Source of the DNA: Pseudomonas fluorescens HK44
GTDB lineage: Bacteria > Pseudomonadota > Gammaproteobacteria > Pseudomonadales > Pseudomonadaceae
DNA length: 64,000 nucleotides
Assembly (NCBI RefSeq): GCF_000217955.3
Contig: NZ_AFOY02000004.1
Location: 124,001-188,000, forward strand
Direction: 5' to 3'
Position 1 is the first letter of the stretch. Each line of letters begins with the position of its first letter. Shown here one piece after another: positions 16,515-27,089 of the stretch. Position numbers and translations under genes: made by a program. The notes beneath the pieces are model-generated. The model saw only the letters and a program-made list of their open reading frames with translations, did no database searches and was not told the DNA's origin.

Positions 16515-17279
16515 ATGAAAGTCCTCGTAGCCATCAAACGGGTGGTCGACTACAACGTGAAAGTTCGCGTCAAGGCGGACAATTCCGGCGTCGACCTCGC
16601 CAACGTCAAGATGTCGATGAACCCGTTCTGCGAAATCGCAGTGGAAGAAGCCGTACGCCTGAAAGAACTCTCTATAAAAGAAGGGCGCGTTGCGACTGAA
16701 ATCGTCGTCGTCTCCGTCGGCCCGTCCACCGCTCAAGAGCAACTGCGCACTGCGCTGGCTTTGGGTGCTGACCGTGCCATCCTCGTCGAATCCGCTGAAG
16801 ATCTGACTTCCCTGGCCGTTGCCAAGCTGCTCAAGGCTGTTGTCGACAAGGAACAGCCTCAGCTGGTGATCCTTGGCAAACAAGCCATCGACAGCGACAA
16901 CAACCAGACTGGTCAGATGCTCGCTGCATTGAGCGGCTACGGTCAGGGCACCTTCGCTTCGAAAGTCGAAGTGTCCGGCGACACGGTTGCCGTGACCCGC
17001 GAAATCGACGGCGGCGCGCAGACAGTTTCCCTGAAACTGCCAGCCATCGTCACCACCGACCTGCGTTTGAACGAGCCGCGCTACGCGTCCCTGCCAAACA
17101 TCATGAAAGCCAAGAAGAAGCCTCTCGAAGTGCTGACTACGGACGCTTTGGGCGTTTCCACCGCCTCCACCAACAAGACCGTGAAAGTCGAAGCGCCAGC
17201 TGCACGCAGCGCGGGTATCAAGGTCAAGTCGGTGGCTGAACTGGTCGAGAAACTGAAAAACGAAGCGAAGGTGCTTTGA
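16515..17279 (+). CDS. etfB: Electron transfer flavoprotein, beta subunit
   Basis: A 254-residue EtfB, the AMP-binding partner of EtfA. It starts [19 protein letters not shown] and contains [35 protein letters not shown] and the C-terminal signature stretch [28 protein letters not shown]. The ATG at 16515 has GGAG 6 nt upstream; an in-frame ATG at 16503 is less favoured. It passes electrons from the operon's acyl-CoA dehydrogenase to ETF-ubiquinone oxidoreductase. This may be a pathway-dedicated copy in addition to a housekeeping pair. Confidence 0.95.
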   Translation: MKVLVAIKRVVDYNVKVRVKADNSGVDLANVKMSMNPFCEIAVEEAVRLKELSIKEGRVATEIVVVSVGPSTAQEQLRTALALGADRAILVESAEDLTSLAVAKLLKAVVDKEQPQLVILGKQAIDSDNNQTGQMLAALSGYGQGTFASKVEVSGDTVAVTREIDGGAQTVSLKLPAIVTTDLRLNEPRYASLPNIMKAKKKPLEVLTTDALGVSTASTNKTVKVEAPAARSAGIKVKSVAELVEKLKNEAKVL

Positions 17280-17294
17280 GTTGAGGAGCCTTAT

Positions 17295-18239
17295 ATGACT
17301 ATCTTGGTTATTGCTGAACACGACAACACAGTAGTGGCCCCGGCCACACTGAACACCGTGGCTGCCGCTGCCGAAATCGGTGGTGATATCCACGTGCTGG
17401 TTGCAGGCCAAGGCGCTGGCGCCGTGGCTGAAGCCGCAGCGAAAATCGCTGGCGTGGCTAAAGTGCTGGTGGCCGACAACGCCGCCTACGCGCATCAGTT
17501 GCCGGAAAACGTTGCACCGCTGGTTGCTGCTCTTGCCCATGAAGGCGGGGGCACGGGCTACAGCCACATCCTGGCTGCCGCCACTTCCAACGGCAAAAAC
17601 ATCCTGCCGCGCGTTGCCGCACAGCTGGACGTTGACCAGATCTCCGAGATCATCTCGGTCGAAAGCGCTGATACCTTCAAGCGTCCGATCTACGCCGGTA
17701 ACGCCATCGCCACCGTTCAATCGAACGCTGCCGTGAAAGTCATCACCGTGCGTGCCACCGGTTTCGACCCGGTGGCTGCCGAAGGTGGCTCCGCTGCTGT
17801 TGAAGCGGTTGTTGCTGCGCACGACGCTGGCACTTCGAGCTTCGTCGGCGAAGAACTGGCCAAGTCCGATCGTCCTGAACTGACCGCTGCCAAGATCGTC
17901 GTTTCCGGCGGTCGCGGCATGCAGAACGGCGACAACTTCAAACACCTGTACGCCCTGGCCGACAAGCTGGGCGCTGCCGTCGGTGCTTCGCGCGCCGCGG
18001 TCGACGCAGGTTTCGTACCCAACGACATGCAGGTCGGTCAGACCGGCAAAATTGTTGCTCCACAGCTGTACATCGCCGTCGGTATCTCCGGTGCGATCCA
18101 GCACCTGGCCGGCATGAAAGACTCCAAAGTAATCGTAGCGATCAACAAGGACGAAGAAGCGCCGATCTTCCAGGTGGCCGATTACGGCCTGGTGGCGGAC
18201 TTGTTCGAGGCGGTGCCCCAGTTGCAGCAATTGATCTGA
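17295..18239 (+). CDS. etfA: Electron transfer flavoprotein, alpha subunit
   Basis: A 314-residue EtfA carrying the FAD domain. It starts [20 protein letters not shown]. The C-terminal FAD-binding part has [77 protein letters not shown]. It lies 15 nt after etfB and is the last gene of the operon. It ends convergent with the sigma-54 activator gene across a shared hairpin. Confidence 0.95.
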   Translation: MTILVIAEHDNTVVAPATLNTVAAAAEIGGDIHVLVAGQGAGAVAEAAAKIAGVAKVLVADNAAYAHQLPENVAPLVAALAHEGGGTGYSHILAAATSNGKNILPRVAAQLDVDQISEIISVESADTFKRPIYAGNAIATVQSNAAVKVITVRATGFDPVAAEGGSAAVEAVVAAHDAGTSSFVGEELAKSDRPELTAAKIVVSGGRGMQNGDNFKHLYALADKLGAAVGASRAAVDAGFVPNDMQVGQTGKIVAPQLYIAVGISGAIQHLAGMKDSKVIVAINKDEEAPIFQVADYGLVADLFEAVPQLQQLI

Positions 18240-18254
18240 AACTTGAAACGATGG

Positions 18255-18284
18255 CACCAGGCGTTATGTTCATAGCGCCTGGTG
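18255..18284. terminator. Shared terminator between etfA and the sigma-54 activator gene
   Basis: CACCAGGCG and CGCCTGGTG form a 9-bp stem, extendable by TAT/ATA across a GTTC loop. TTGTTC follows on the plus strand. It sits in the 49-bp convergent gap and probably serves both operons. Confidence 0.7.
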
Positions 18285-18288
18285 TTGT

Positions 18289-20157
18289 TCAGTTGTAGGA
18301 GCCTTTGCCTGGCATTTTGATCCCGTGCAGATTCACTTTGCGATACAAAGTCGCCCGTGAAATGCCCAGCTCCTGTGCCGCCAGCACAGGTTTCCAGCGA
18401 TTGCGTACCAGCGTATCGATCAATGCCTGCCGTTCCGGGCTACCGGATACCGTTTCCAAGCCTTTCACTGGAGCACTCACGCTGAGAGTGGCCGGTAGGT
18501 CCTCAACGCCAATCACCTGGCTGTTACAGACGGCGCACGCGTATCGCAACACGTGGTGCAACTGACGCATATTGCCTGGCCAACTGTAGTTTAAGAGCAT
18601 TTCCAGTGCGCCCTCGCTCAGTTCGAGGTGTTCTCCCGAGCGCTGACACTCTTCATCCAGAAGTTTATTAATCAACGCCAGCTTGTCTTTGCGTTCACGA
18701 AGTGGAGGGATATCGAAGCGTGCGCCGCTCAACCTGAAGAACAGGTCCTCACGAAAGCTGCCGTCATCGACCAGCGTGGAGATATCACGGTGGCTAGCAC
18801 AAATGACCTGGATGTCGATGGACTGCGGTCGCGCGCCGCCTAATGGCGCAACTTCTCCCTCGCTCAAAACCCTGAGCAAGCGCGTTTGCAACATAAGCGG
18901 CATGTCCCCGATTTCATCCAGAAACAGCGTACCGCCGTCAGCTTGCTGCAGCAGCCCACGCATGCCTTTGCTGGAGGCGCCAGTGAAGGCGCCGGCTGCA
19001 TAGCCAAACAGCTCACTCTCAATAAGACTCTCTGGTATCGCCGCACAGTTAACCGCTACGAATGGCTTGTTACGTCGTTTGCTGGCGGCATGCAGTTGCA
19101 GCGCGAAGTGCTCTTTACCTGCACCGGTCTCGCCATGGATCAGCACCGGTAAACCGCGGTCCTTGACGCGCACCGCCAGCTCCAACGCTTGAGCCACCTT
19201 GGGATCGAGTGTTGAAGCCACATTGCCGGCCATCGGCACACTGGTGGGTCTTCTCGGCACCTTGAGACGCACATGCAAGCCTACCGATTGCAGGTAGTGG
19301 ATGCTGTCATCACCGGAAGCGGGCAGTCGTTCCGATGCGAAGGCCTCTTCAATATGGGTGGGAATTCTTCCACAACGCTGCAACAGAAGTCGGCGTGCGG
19401 CAGGATTGAGTGCGTGAATCCTGCCATCGCGATCCCAAGCGAACAGGTACTGCGGCTGACTGTCGACGTATCCGGGCAGCGGATGTGCACGCATCACCCA
19501 CAGATCCTGAGTGCTGTACATGAAGTACGCATTCTCGATGTCGGTGGCGCTCTGAATGACCATCTGCCGAATCAAGTGCTGGCTGCGCCGATCATCCGGT
19601 GAACGGATCGAGGACACATCCAGTACCGCGAGGATCTCGCTGTTCGGAGAGAACACGGGCGCCGCGGAGCAGGTGATGCCGATGAACGCTGCGCGAAAAT
19701 GATCGTGCTTATGCACCGTGACTGGCAGTTTGTCGATCAGCACAGCGCAGACGCCGGTCGTACCTTCTTCGCTTTCCGACCAGCAGGTTCCGACATCCAT
19801 GCCCGCGCGGCGGTATTCGCCGCGTATCGTCGACTCGATTCGATAGTCAACTGTACAGCCCAGCGTATCCGTGAGCATCACGCAATAATCGGCGTCACGT
19901 ACGCGGCTGTGCAGGCGCGATACTTCATCGCCGGCAAGGCGCAGAAAGTCGTCGACGCGCTCGCGATGTTCAAGGAGTTGGTGAGCCTCAAGGATCCTGG
20001 GGCCCTGCAATGAACCGGGGTCGAGTTTGTGATGCTGTACCGAGCGGCGCCAGGAATCGAGGATGACACTAGGCACCGGCAAGGTCGGGGCGTTTTCGGC
20101 AGTGCGTAACACTCGATTCACATGTTCGACGTGAATCTTTGAAAAGCCAGAGGACAT
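18289..20157 (-). CDS. AcoR-like sigma-54-dependent transcriptional activator
   Basis: A 622-residue bacterial enhancer-binding protein. The N-terminal half (about 1-300) has GAF/PAS-like sensory sequence, with VIIDSWRR-type residues (VILDSWRRS, 31-39) as in AcoR and MimR. The AAA+ domain (about 320-550) shows Walker A GETGAGKE, the sigma-54 contact loop ELFGYAAGAFTGA, Walker B GGTLFLDEIGDMP, and REDLFFRLSGARFDIPPLRERK. The C-terminus has a Fis-type helix-turn-helix (AAQELGISRATLYRKV). A GGAGGTGCC site precedes the ATG. It is divergent from an operon with a -24/-12 promoter, so it is the probable local activator. AcoR relatives sense acetoin or ketones; the inducer here is inferred. Confidence 0.9.
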   Translation of the reverse strand: MSSGFSKIHVEHVNRVLRTAENAPTLPVPSVILDSWRRSVQHHKLDPGSLQGPRILEAHQLLEHRERVDDFLRLAGDEVSRLHSRVRDADYCVMLTDTLGCTVDYRIESTIRGEYRRAGMDVGTCWSESEEGTTGVCAVLIDKLPVTVHKHDHFRAAFIGITCSAAPVFSPNSEILAVLDVSSIRSPDDRRSQHLIRQMVIQSATDIENAYFMYSTQDLWVMRAHPLPGYVDSQPQYLFAWDRDGRIHALNPAARRLLLQRCGRIPTHIEEAFASERLPASGDDSIHYLQSVGLHVRLKVPRRPTSVPMAGNVASTLDPKVAQALELAVRVKDRGLPVLIHGETGAGKEHFALQLHAASKRRNKPFVAVNCAAIPESLIESELFGYAAGAFTGASSKGMRGLLQQADGGTLFLDEIGDMPLMLQTRLLRVLSEGEVAPLGGARPQSIDIQVICASHRDISTLVDDGSFREDLFFRLSGARFDIPPLRERKDKLALINKLLDEECQRSGEHLELSEGALEMLLNYSWPGNMRQLHHVLRYACAVCNSQVIGVEDLPATLSVSAPVKGLETVSGSPERQALIDTLVRNRWKPVLAAQELGISRATLYRKVNLHGIKMPGKGSYN

Positions 20158-20387
20158 GGCACCTCCGTGGGTTGGATCTTATTTTTCTGTGAGACTCATT
20201 AAAGTCGCGTTGGGCAGTCCCTACAAGCTGAATCGGTCAGTTGGCTTCGGTGAGACATAACATCTCAGTATTCGCAGCCTGGCATGAGGAGAGAGAGCCA
20301 TTATGTCTTGAAGCCTCGCGCTGTTCTGTCCGCTTTCTTAAGTATTCAACCGCTCTGTTACGGGTCTTTCAGCCTTATATTCCAGTG
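20158..20387. promoter_or_regulatory. Candidate enhancer (UAS) region for the sigma-54 activator
   Basis: Two direct GTGAGAC repeats occur at 20189-20195 and 20250-20256. The second is part of a TGAGA-N7-TCTCA dyad at 20251-20267. They lie about 120-200 bp upstream of the sigma-54 promoter, a normal distance for activator sites. No gene is visible in the 313-bp gap between the activator and the dehydrogenase genes. Confidence 0.45.
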
Positions 20388-20404
20388 TTGGCATTCGCCT
20401 TGCT
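20388..20404 (+). promoter_or_regulatory. Sigma-54 (-24/-12) promoter
   Basis: TTGGCATTCGCCTTGCT has the invariant GG and GC separated by 10 nt and a good match to TGGCAC-N5-TTGCW. It lies 67 bp upstream of the first gene of the Baeyer-Villiger operon and is next to a divergent sigma-54 activator gene. Confidence 0.85.
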
Positions 20405-20470
20405 CTGACTGTCTCAGCGGGCCGCATAAGACGGCCGCATCTCAACAACAATAATGAACAGAGGCATCAC

Positions 20471-21271
20471 ATGAGCGAATCCAAAGCTGTCGATTTCTCC
20501 CTTACAGGCAAAGTTGCCCTGGTGACCGGTGCTGGACGTGGTATCGGTCAAGGCATTGCGCTAAGTCTGGCCCAGGCTGGGGCTGATCTGGTGCTCGCGG
20601 ATTACGACATTGGCATCGCCGAAGAGGCCGCTGCCAACGTTCGTGCCCTGGGTGGTCGAGCTGTCGCCCTGCAGGTTGATGTCAGCAAGGCCGAGAGCGT
20701 CGCCAGCATGATTGAACAGGTCAAGCAGGCATTTGGCCGTCTCGATGTGGCAGTCAACAATGCCGGCGTGGTCAGTCTCGGCAGGGTCGATGAGTTACCG
20801 GTCAGCGAATGGGACCGGATCATGAACATCAACGCTCGCGGTGTGTTCTTGTGCTGTCAGGCTGAGCTCAAGCTGATGCGCGAAAATAAATTTGGGCGAA
20901 TCATTAACCTGGCCTCGATCGCCGGCAAAGTCGGTTTCCCTGACCTGTCCCATTACAGCGCTTCCAAATTTGCCGTGATCGGCTTTACCAACGCCTTTGC
21001 CAAGGAAGTCGCCCGTGAAGGCATCACAGTCAACGCCTTATGCCCTGGTGTAGTCGGCACTGGCATGTGGCGTGGTGATGAAGGGCTATCTGCTCGCTGG
21101 GCCCAACCTGGCGAAACGGAAGTGCAGTCCTGGGAGCGGCACCAGTCCAGCCTCCTGCCTCAAGGTGAAGCGCAAACGGTTGAAGACATGGGCCAACTGG
21201 CGGTTTACCTGGCCTGTGCACCCCATGTCACCGGACAGGCGATCGCCGTCGATGGCGGCTTCTCACTCTAG
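20471..21271 (+). CDS. Short-chain dehydrogenase/reductase
   Basis: A 266-residue classical SDR. It has TGAGRGIGQGIA (cofactor, about 19-30), Asp in LADYD favouring NAD+, NNAGV, catalytic Ser in NLASIAGK, and Tyr-Lys in YSASK. The C-terminus GQAIAVDGGFSL is standard. It is the first gene behind the sigma-54 promoter and precedes a Baeyer-Villiger monooxygenase. In cyclohexanol operons such an SDR makes the ketone from the secondary alcohol, which is the likely role here. The substrate is not readable from sequence. Confidence 0.85.
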   Translation: MSESKAVDFSLTGKVALVTGAGRGIGQGIALSLAQAGADLVLADYDIGIAEEAAANVRALGGRAVALQVDVSKAESVASMIEQVKQAFGRLDVAVNNAGVVSLGRVDELPVSEWDRIMNINARGVFLCCQAELKLMRENKFGRIINLASIAGKVGFPDLSHYSASKFAVIGFTNAFAKEVAREGITVNALCPGVVGTGMWRGDEGLSARWAQPGETEVQSWERHQSSLLPQGEAQTVEDMGQLAVYLACAPHVTGQAIAVDGGFSL

Positions 21272-21277
21272 TTGAGC

Positions 21278-21349
21278 GAGCGGGTATGTACTGACCCGCT
21301 CAACCCCGATTTTGATGACCTCTTTCCCTTGGCGCTTAGTCAAGGGAAA
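21278..21349. other. Two stem-loops between the SDR and monooxygenase genes
   Basis: GAGCGGGT/ACCCGCTC (21278-21301, 8-nt loop) is followed by TTTCCCTTG/CAAGGGAAA (21323-21349, 9-nt loop). Both stems are perfect. Neither has a long T run, though TTTTGATG follows the first. They may attenuate or process the message between gene 1 and gene 2. Confidence 0.5.
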
Positions 21350-21433
21350 CGGATGCGGCTTGCTTGCAACTTTCAAAAAACGCACTGGCGTTAGAGAAGT
21401 CTGCGGGCGCAATGACTGAAACAGGAGAACATA

Positions 21434-23104
21434 ATGACAACTACAGTTCTGGCCAAACGTTCCGTTGGCACCGACATCATTCACTATGACGCTATTGTGA
21501 TTGGCGCGGGCTTTGGCGGCATTTACATGCTGAAGAAGTTACGCGATGAACTCGGTTTGAAAGTCCGCGCCTTTGACAAGGCGGGCGGTATCGGCGGCAC
21601 CTGGTTTTGGAACCGATACCCGGGGGCGTTATCCGACAGTGAATCTTTTGTCTATTGCTTCTCATGGGACCGTGAGCTGTGCCAGGAGTGGGATATCACC
21701 ACGCGCTACCTGACCCAACCGCAGATTCTCTCCTACCTCAACCATGCGGTTGACCGACATGACCTGCGTCGTGATATCCAGTTGGAAACAGGGATCACCT
21801 CTGCAGTGTTCGACGAGCAAAGCAGCCGCTGGCTCGTCACTGCCGACGACGGTCACCAATACAGTGCCAAGTATCTGGTCACGGCACTCGGTCTGCTATC
21901 GGCCACTAACGTGCCGAAGATAAAAGGCCTCGACCAATTCAAGGGGCATATGTACCACACGGCCAACTGGCCTGCCGATGCGGTGCTCGAGGGCAAGAGG
22001 GTGGGCGTTATTGGCACCGGCTCCACCGGCTGCCAGGTCATCACGGCGATCGCGCCGACGGTCGGCCACTTGACCGTGTTCCAGCGTTCCGCGCAATACA
22101 CCGTACCAGTGGGCAATGGTCCGCTTAGCCGCGAATTTGTCGATGACATCAAGCGCAACTACGATGCGATCTGGAAAGAAGTGCGCAGCTCACGGTTGGC
22201 GTTCGGTTTCCAGGAAAGCGACATCCCAACCATGAGTGTCGACGCCGTTGAGCGGAAAGCCATCTTTCAACGTGCCTGGGACGGTGGTGGCGGTTTTCGC
22301 TACATGTTCCAGACCTTCAACGACATCGCAACCAGCGAAGAGGCGAACCTCGCCGCCCAGGACTTCGTGCGGGAAAAAATCGCCGAAATCGTCAAAGACC
22401 CGGAAACCGCCCGCAAGTTGATGCCCCGCGACCTTTACGCAAAACGGCCGCTGTGTGACAGCGGCTACTACGCCACATTCAACCGGGAAAACGTTTCGCT
22501 GGTCGACGTTAAAGCCAACCCTATCGAGGAAATCACCGCCAAGGGCATTCGCACTGCGGACGGTGTGGAGCACGAGCTGGATGTACTGGTCTTTGCCACC
22601 GGCTTCGATGCCGTAGATGGCAACTACAAGCGCATTGATATTCGTGGGCGCGACAATGTCTCGATAAACGATCACTGGGCCGACGGACCTTCGAGCTATA
22701 TGTCAGTCGCCACCGCCAACTTTCCCAATATGTTCATGATCCTCGGTCCGAATGGTCCTTTCACCAACCTCCCTCCCACCATTGAAACTGAAGTTGAGTG
22801 GGTGTCCGAGCTGATTACCTTCATGGAAGAAAACGAGTTGGCCTGCGTGGAGCCCGATCCACAAAGCGAACATGAATGGGGCGTGATCTGCCAGGAAATC
22901 GCTGATCAGACGCTGTTCGCCAAGACCGACTCGTGGATCTTCGGTGCCAACATCCCCGGCAAGAGCAACAAGGTTTACTTCTACATGGGCGGCCTGGGGG
23001 CATTCAGCGAACACCTGACGGCAGTAAAAAACAATGAATACCGCGGCTTCAAGTTCAAGGCCCTGAGTGTCACGGACAAGCACGCGCACAAAGCACTGCA
23101 CTGA
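21434..23104 (+). CDS. Baeyer-Villiger monooxygenase (cyclohexanone monooxygenase-like)
   Basis: A 556-residue FAD- and NADPH-dependent monooxygenase that inserts oxygen next to a ketone to form an ester or lactone. The FAD motif is VIGAGFGGIYMLKKL (about 22-36). The family fingerprint FKGHMYHTANWP (about 170-181) matches FxGxxxHTxxWP. The NADPH Rossmann motif is GVIGTGSTGCQ, and VFATGFDAVDG occurs near residue 395. Length is typical of cyclohexanone and related monooxygenases. An AGGAG site precedes the ATG. It is operonic with dehydrogenases on each side. The ketone may be cyclic or a methyl ketone; no dedicated lactone hydrolase is adjacent. Confidence 0.92.
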   Translation: MTTTVLAKRSVGTDIIHYDAIVIGAGFGGIYMLKKLRDELGLKVRAFDKAGGIGGTWFWNRYPGALSDSESFVYCFSWDRELCQEWDITTRYLTQPQILSYLNHAVDRHDLRRDIQLETGITSAVFDEQSSRWLVTADDGHQYSAKYLVTALGLLSATNVPKIKGLDQFKGHMYHTANWPADAVLEGKRVGVIGTGSTGCQVITAIAPTVGHLTVFQRSAQYTVPVGNGPLSREFVDDIKRNYDAIWKEVRSSRLAFGFQESDIPTMSVDAVERKAIFQRAWDGGGGFRYMFQTFNDIATSEEANLAAQDFVREKIAEIVKDPETARKLMPRDLYAKRPLCDSGYYATFNRENVSLVDVKANPIEEITAKGIRTADGVEHELDVLVFATGFDAVDGNYKRIDIRGRDNVSINDHWADGPSSYMSVATANFPNMFMILGPNGPFTNLPPTIETEVEWVSELITFMEENELACVEPDPQSEHEWGVICQEIADQTLFAKTDSWIFGANIPGKSNKVYFYMGGLGAFSEHLTAVKNNEYRGFKFKALSVTDKHAHKALH

Positions 23105-23206
23105 TCGACAACCACACGATTGGCAAAACGGTTGCACTCGTCTGTTACCCAGCGTCCAGGCGAGTGTTTAACGGGCGCAATGGCGCCACACAACGGAGAT
23201 CTTGCA

Positions 23207-24655
23207 GTGATATTGAACAACCCTCAACTCTTGCGCCAACACGCCTATATCGACGGTGAATGGCTGGCTGCCGACAACGGCACCACCATCACCGTGGTCA
23301 ACCCGTCGACCCATGTCACCGTCGGCCAGGTCCCACGTATGGGTAAGGCTGAAACCCGTCGTGCCATCGAGGCCGCCGAACGCGCGCTGCCCGCCTGGCG
23401 TGAGTTATCGGCGAAGGAACGCGCCAACACGTTGCGCCGCTGGTACAACCTGATCATCGAGAACCAGCACGACCTGGCCCACATCATGACCCTGGAGCAG
23501 GGCAAGCCATTGCCCGAGGCGCTGGGAGAAATCACTTTCGGCGCTTCCTACATAGAGTGGTATGCGGAGGAGACCAAGCGTGTTTACGGCGATTTGATCC
23601 CGGGTGCAGCGGACAAGCGTCTACTGGTCATCAAGCAACCCGTAGGTGTGTGCGCAGCCATCACGCCATGGAACTTCCCCAGCGCGATGATCACCCGCAA
23701 AGCCGGGCCCGCGTTGGCGGCCGGTTGCACCATGGTCATCAAGCCGGCCTCTCAAACTCCATTTTCGGCATTGGCGTTGGTCTACCTTGCTGAGCAGGCG
23801 GGCATTCCCAAAGGTGTACTGTCGGTAGTGACCGGCGCGGCAGCGGAGATTGCCGAAGAGCTCACAAGCAACCCGGTCGTGCGCAAGATTTCTTTTACCG
23901 GCTCCACTGAAATCGGCCGCGAGATCATGGAAAAGTGTGCCCGCGACATCAAGAAAGTCTCTCTGGAGTTGGGGGGGAATGCGCCTTTCATCGTCTTTGA
24001 AGATGCCGATCTCGATGCCGCGGTGGAGGGTGCTCTGGCCTCTAAGTTCCGTAACGCCGGGCAAACGTGCGTCTGCGCTAACCGCTTGTATGTCCATGAC
24101 AAGGTGTATGACGCCTTCATCGACAAACTCGCCTCGGCGGTGGGGGGGCTGAAGATTGGCGACGGCTTTGCCGACGGGGTCACCCTGGGTCCGCTGATCG
24201 ATGGCAAGGCGGTTGCCAAGGTGCGCGAGCATATCGAAGACGCGTTGGCCAAGGGCGCGAAGGTAATCAAGGGTGGCGCAGTGCATGCCCTTGGCGGCAA
24301 TTTCTTCGAACCCACCATCCTGATCGATGTGCCTGACCATGCTCGGGTCTCAAAGGAAGAAACCTTCGGTCCGCTGGCACCGGTCTTCCGATTCTTTGAT
24401 GACGCTGAGGTCATCGCCAAGGCCAACGACACCGAGTTCGGCCTCGCGGCGTATTTCTACACCGCGAACCTGGGAAGGGTGTTCCGGGTCGGTGAGGCCT
24501 TGGAGTACGGCATTGTCGGGGTTAACACCGGAATCATCAGCTCCGAAGCCGCACCCTTTGGCGGTATCAAAGCGTCCGGTGTCGGGCGCGAAGGTTCCAA
24601 GTACGGTCTCGAGGACTACCTCGAAATCAAGTACTTGTGTCTGGCAGGTATCTAA
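23207..24655 (+). CDS. NAD(P)+-dependent semialdehyde dehydrogenase (GabD-like)
   Basis: A 482-residue aldehyde dehydrogenase close in kind to succinate-semialdehyde dehydrogenase. It has TPWNFPSAMITRKAGPALAAGC, FTGSTEIGREIM, Glu in LELGGNAPFIVFEDAD, and the diagnostic NAGQTCVCANR with the catalytic Cys. The frame is open to 23120, but the GTG at 23207 with GGAG 8 nt upstream gives the normal GabD length. In this operon it would oxidise an omega-oxo acid such as 6-oxohexanoate (ChnE-type step) or an aldehyde from ester cleavage. A true GABA role is unlikely because no transaminase is adjacent. Confidence 0.85.
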   Translation: MILNNPQLLRQHAYIDGEWLAADNGTTITVVNPSTHVTVGQVPRMGKAETRRAIEAAERALPAWRELSAKERANTLRRWYNLIIENQHDLAHIMTLEQGKPLPEALGEITFGASYIEWYAEETKRVYGDLIPGAADKRLLVIKQPVGVCAAITPWNFPSAMITRKAGPALAAGCTMVIKPASQTPFSALALVYLAEQAGIPKGVLSVVTGAAAEIAEELTSNPVVRKISFTGSTEIGREIMEKCARDIKKVSLELGGNAPFIVFEDADLDAAVEGALASKFRNAGQTCVCANRLYVHDKVYDAFIDKLASAVGGLKIGDGFADGVTLGPLIDGKAVAKVREHIEDALAKGAKVIKGGAVHALGGNFFEPTILIDVPDHARVSKEETFGPLAPVFRFFDDAEVIAKANDTEFGLAAYFYTANLGRVFRVGEALEYGIVGVNTGIISSEAAPFGGIKASGVGREGSKYGLEDYLEIKYLCLAGI

Positions 24656-24776
24656 CCCGCGCCAGATCCTGCGCTGTCCGTTTTTCAATTGATCGCTTTC
24701 TTCGTGACCGCAAGGGCATCGCCTTGCGGTCCAGCTAATGCTGTGTCGTAAAACATAAAAACAAGGATAAATCGAC

Positions 24777-26108
24777 ATGTACATCTCTTGGAAACTGCCG
24801 TTGGGGCTCGGGCTCCTTTCGTGCATTGCGTTACCCGTAGCCGCTGCGGATCCTTCATCGCAGTGGGGATCGGGAGATTGGGGAGGGGTACGCAGCGAGC
24901 TTCTTGAACAGGGCGTGGACGTCATCGTCGGGTACGTCGGCGAGGCGGCCACCAATGTCCACGGCGGCTACAACCATGACCGTACTGCACGCTACACGGC
25001 GCAGTGGGCACTGGGTACACATCTGGATCTGCAAAAACTGCTGGGCTGGAATGACGCCGAATTCCAGTTACTGGTGACCGAGCGTAACGGCAACAACCTC
25101 TCAAACGATCGAATTGCTGACCCACGTACAGGTCAACTCAGTTCGGTTCAGGAAGTATGGGGGCGGGGACAAACCTGGCGCCTGACACAGATGTGGTATC
25201 GGCAAAAGTTTTTCGACGGCGCACTGGACCTCAAACTGGGGCGCTTGGGAGTCAACGAAGACTTCAACAGCTTTCCTTGTGACTTCCAGAGCCTGTCGTT
25301 CTGCAGTGCCCCCATCGGCAACGTCGCCGGTGATGTCTGGTACAGCGGTCCTGTCAGTCAGTGGGGAGGGCGGGTTCGTTACAACATCGATGAGCAGTGG
25401 GCGGTGCAGGTCGGGGTATACGAGCAAAACCCTTCGAACCTGGAGACTGACAACGGCTTCAAACTCAGCGGTAGCGGGACCAAAGGCGCATTGGTGCCAG
25501 TAGAGGTGATCTGGAAACCGACGCTGGGTAGCGAAGCGCTACCGGGTGAATACCGCCTGGGTTACTACCACAGCAGCGCCAGTGCCAATGATGTGTTTGA
25601 CGATGTTAATGGCGAGCCGCAAGGGTTGACCGGTCAGGCACCCAAATCGCGCAGCAGCAAACATGGCGCGTGGATCATGGGGCAGCAGCAACTCACCTCC
25701 CATCACGGCGATGCGTCACGTGGCTTGAGCGTTTTTGCCAGCGTGACCGTCCACGACAAGGCCACCAGCGGCATCGAAAGTTTCCAGAACATCGGCGCGG
25801 TCTACAAAGGCCCGTTCGATGCCCGGCCTAAGGATGACATCGGACTGGGTGTCGCCCGGCTGCTGGTCAACGACGCCGTGACCAAGCGCCAGCGCCAGAT
25901 CAATGAAAGCACGGGCATTGACGACTACGACAACCCGCAATTCGTCCCTGTTCAGCACAGCGAATACGACATCGAGCTCAACTATGGCGTTCATGTCACC
26001 GACTGGCTGACCGTGCGCCCGAACGTGCAGTACGTGCGTCACCCCGGTGGCGTTTACGAAGTGGATAACGCCCTGGTCGCTGGCGTGAAACTTCAGGCGA
26101 GCTTCTAA
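24777..26108 (+). CDS. OprB-type carbohydrate-selective porin
   Basis: A 443-residue outer-membrane protein. A signal peptide (MYISWKLPLGLGLLSCIALPVAAA, cleavage near residue 24) precedes WGSGDWGGVRSELLEQGV, typical of the OprB start. Alternating amphipathic strands follow, with LKLGRLGVNEDF, and the C-terminus ends in Phe (VKLQASF), as required for barrel assembly. OprB homologues pass sugars and polyols; within catabolic operons they also serve other small neutral compounds. Here it likely brings the operon's alcohol or ketone substrate across the outer membrane. Confidence 0.88.
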   Translation: MYISWKLPLGLGLLSCIALPVAAADPSSQWGSGDWGGVRSELLEQGVDVIVGYVGEAATNVHGGYNHDRTARYTAQWALGTHLDLQKLLGWNDAEFQLLVTERNGNNLSNDRIADPRTGQLSSVQEVWGRGQTWRLTQMWYRQKFFDGALDLKLGRLGVNEDFNSFPCDFQSLSFCSAPIGNVAGDVWYSGPVSQWGGRVRYNIDEQWAVQVGVYEQNPSNLETDNGFKLSGSGTKGALVPVEVIWKPTLGSEALPGEYRLGYYHSSASANDVFDDVNGEPQGLTGQAPKSRSSKHGAWIMGQQQLTSHHGDASRGLSVFASVTVHDKATSGIESFQNIGAVYKGPFDARPKDDIGLGVARLLVNDAVTKRQRQINESTGIDDYDNPQFVPVQHSEYDIELNYGVHVTDWLTVRPNVQYVRHPGGVYEVDNALVAGVKLQASF

Positions 26109-26130
26109 ACCGTTGTCTTTTTTCCCATAA

Positions 26131-26934
<804 letters not shown>

Positions 26935-26983
26935 GTCTTGACTGGCGGCCATGCACCGCTGAAGAGAAGATCGGCCCGAACAA

Positions 26984-27016
26984 GCGCCGTCAATCACTCA
27001 AGCTGATTGACGGCGC
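26984..27016 (+). terminator. Terminator of the Baeyer-Villiger operon
   Basis: GCGCCGTCAATC, 9-nt loop, GATTGACGGCGC: a perfect 12-bp stem followed by CTTGTCTTGG, 49 nt after the last stop. The T tract is poor, but the position between convergent genes supports a terminator role. Confidence 0.65.
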
Positions 27017-27089
27017 CTTGTCTTGGTTACGACATTTCCAGGGCATTCTCCAGTACCGTTTCTCTGCGCAATTTCAGCACATGCACGCC

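Noticed and set aside
16497..18257. A 586-residue open frame on the minus strand
   Set aside because: It lies antisense to etfB and etfA, which are unmistakable. The antisense frame is open because of their strong codon bias, and its translation is rich in Gly, Asp, Val and His with no recognisable domain.
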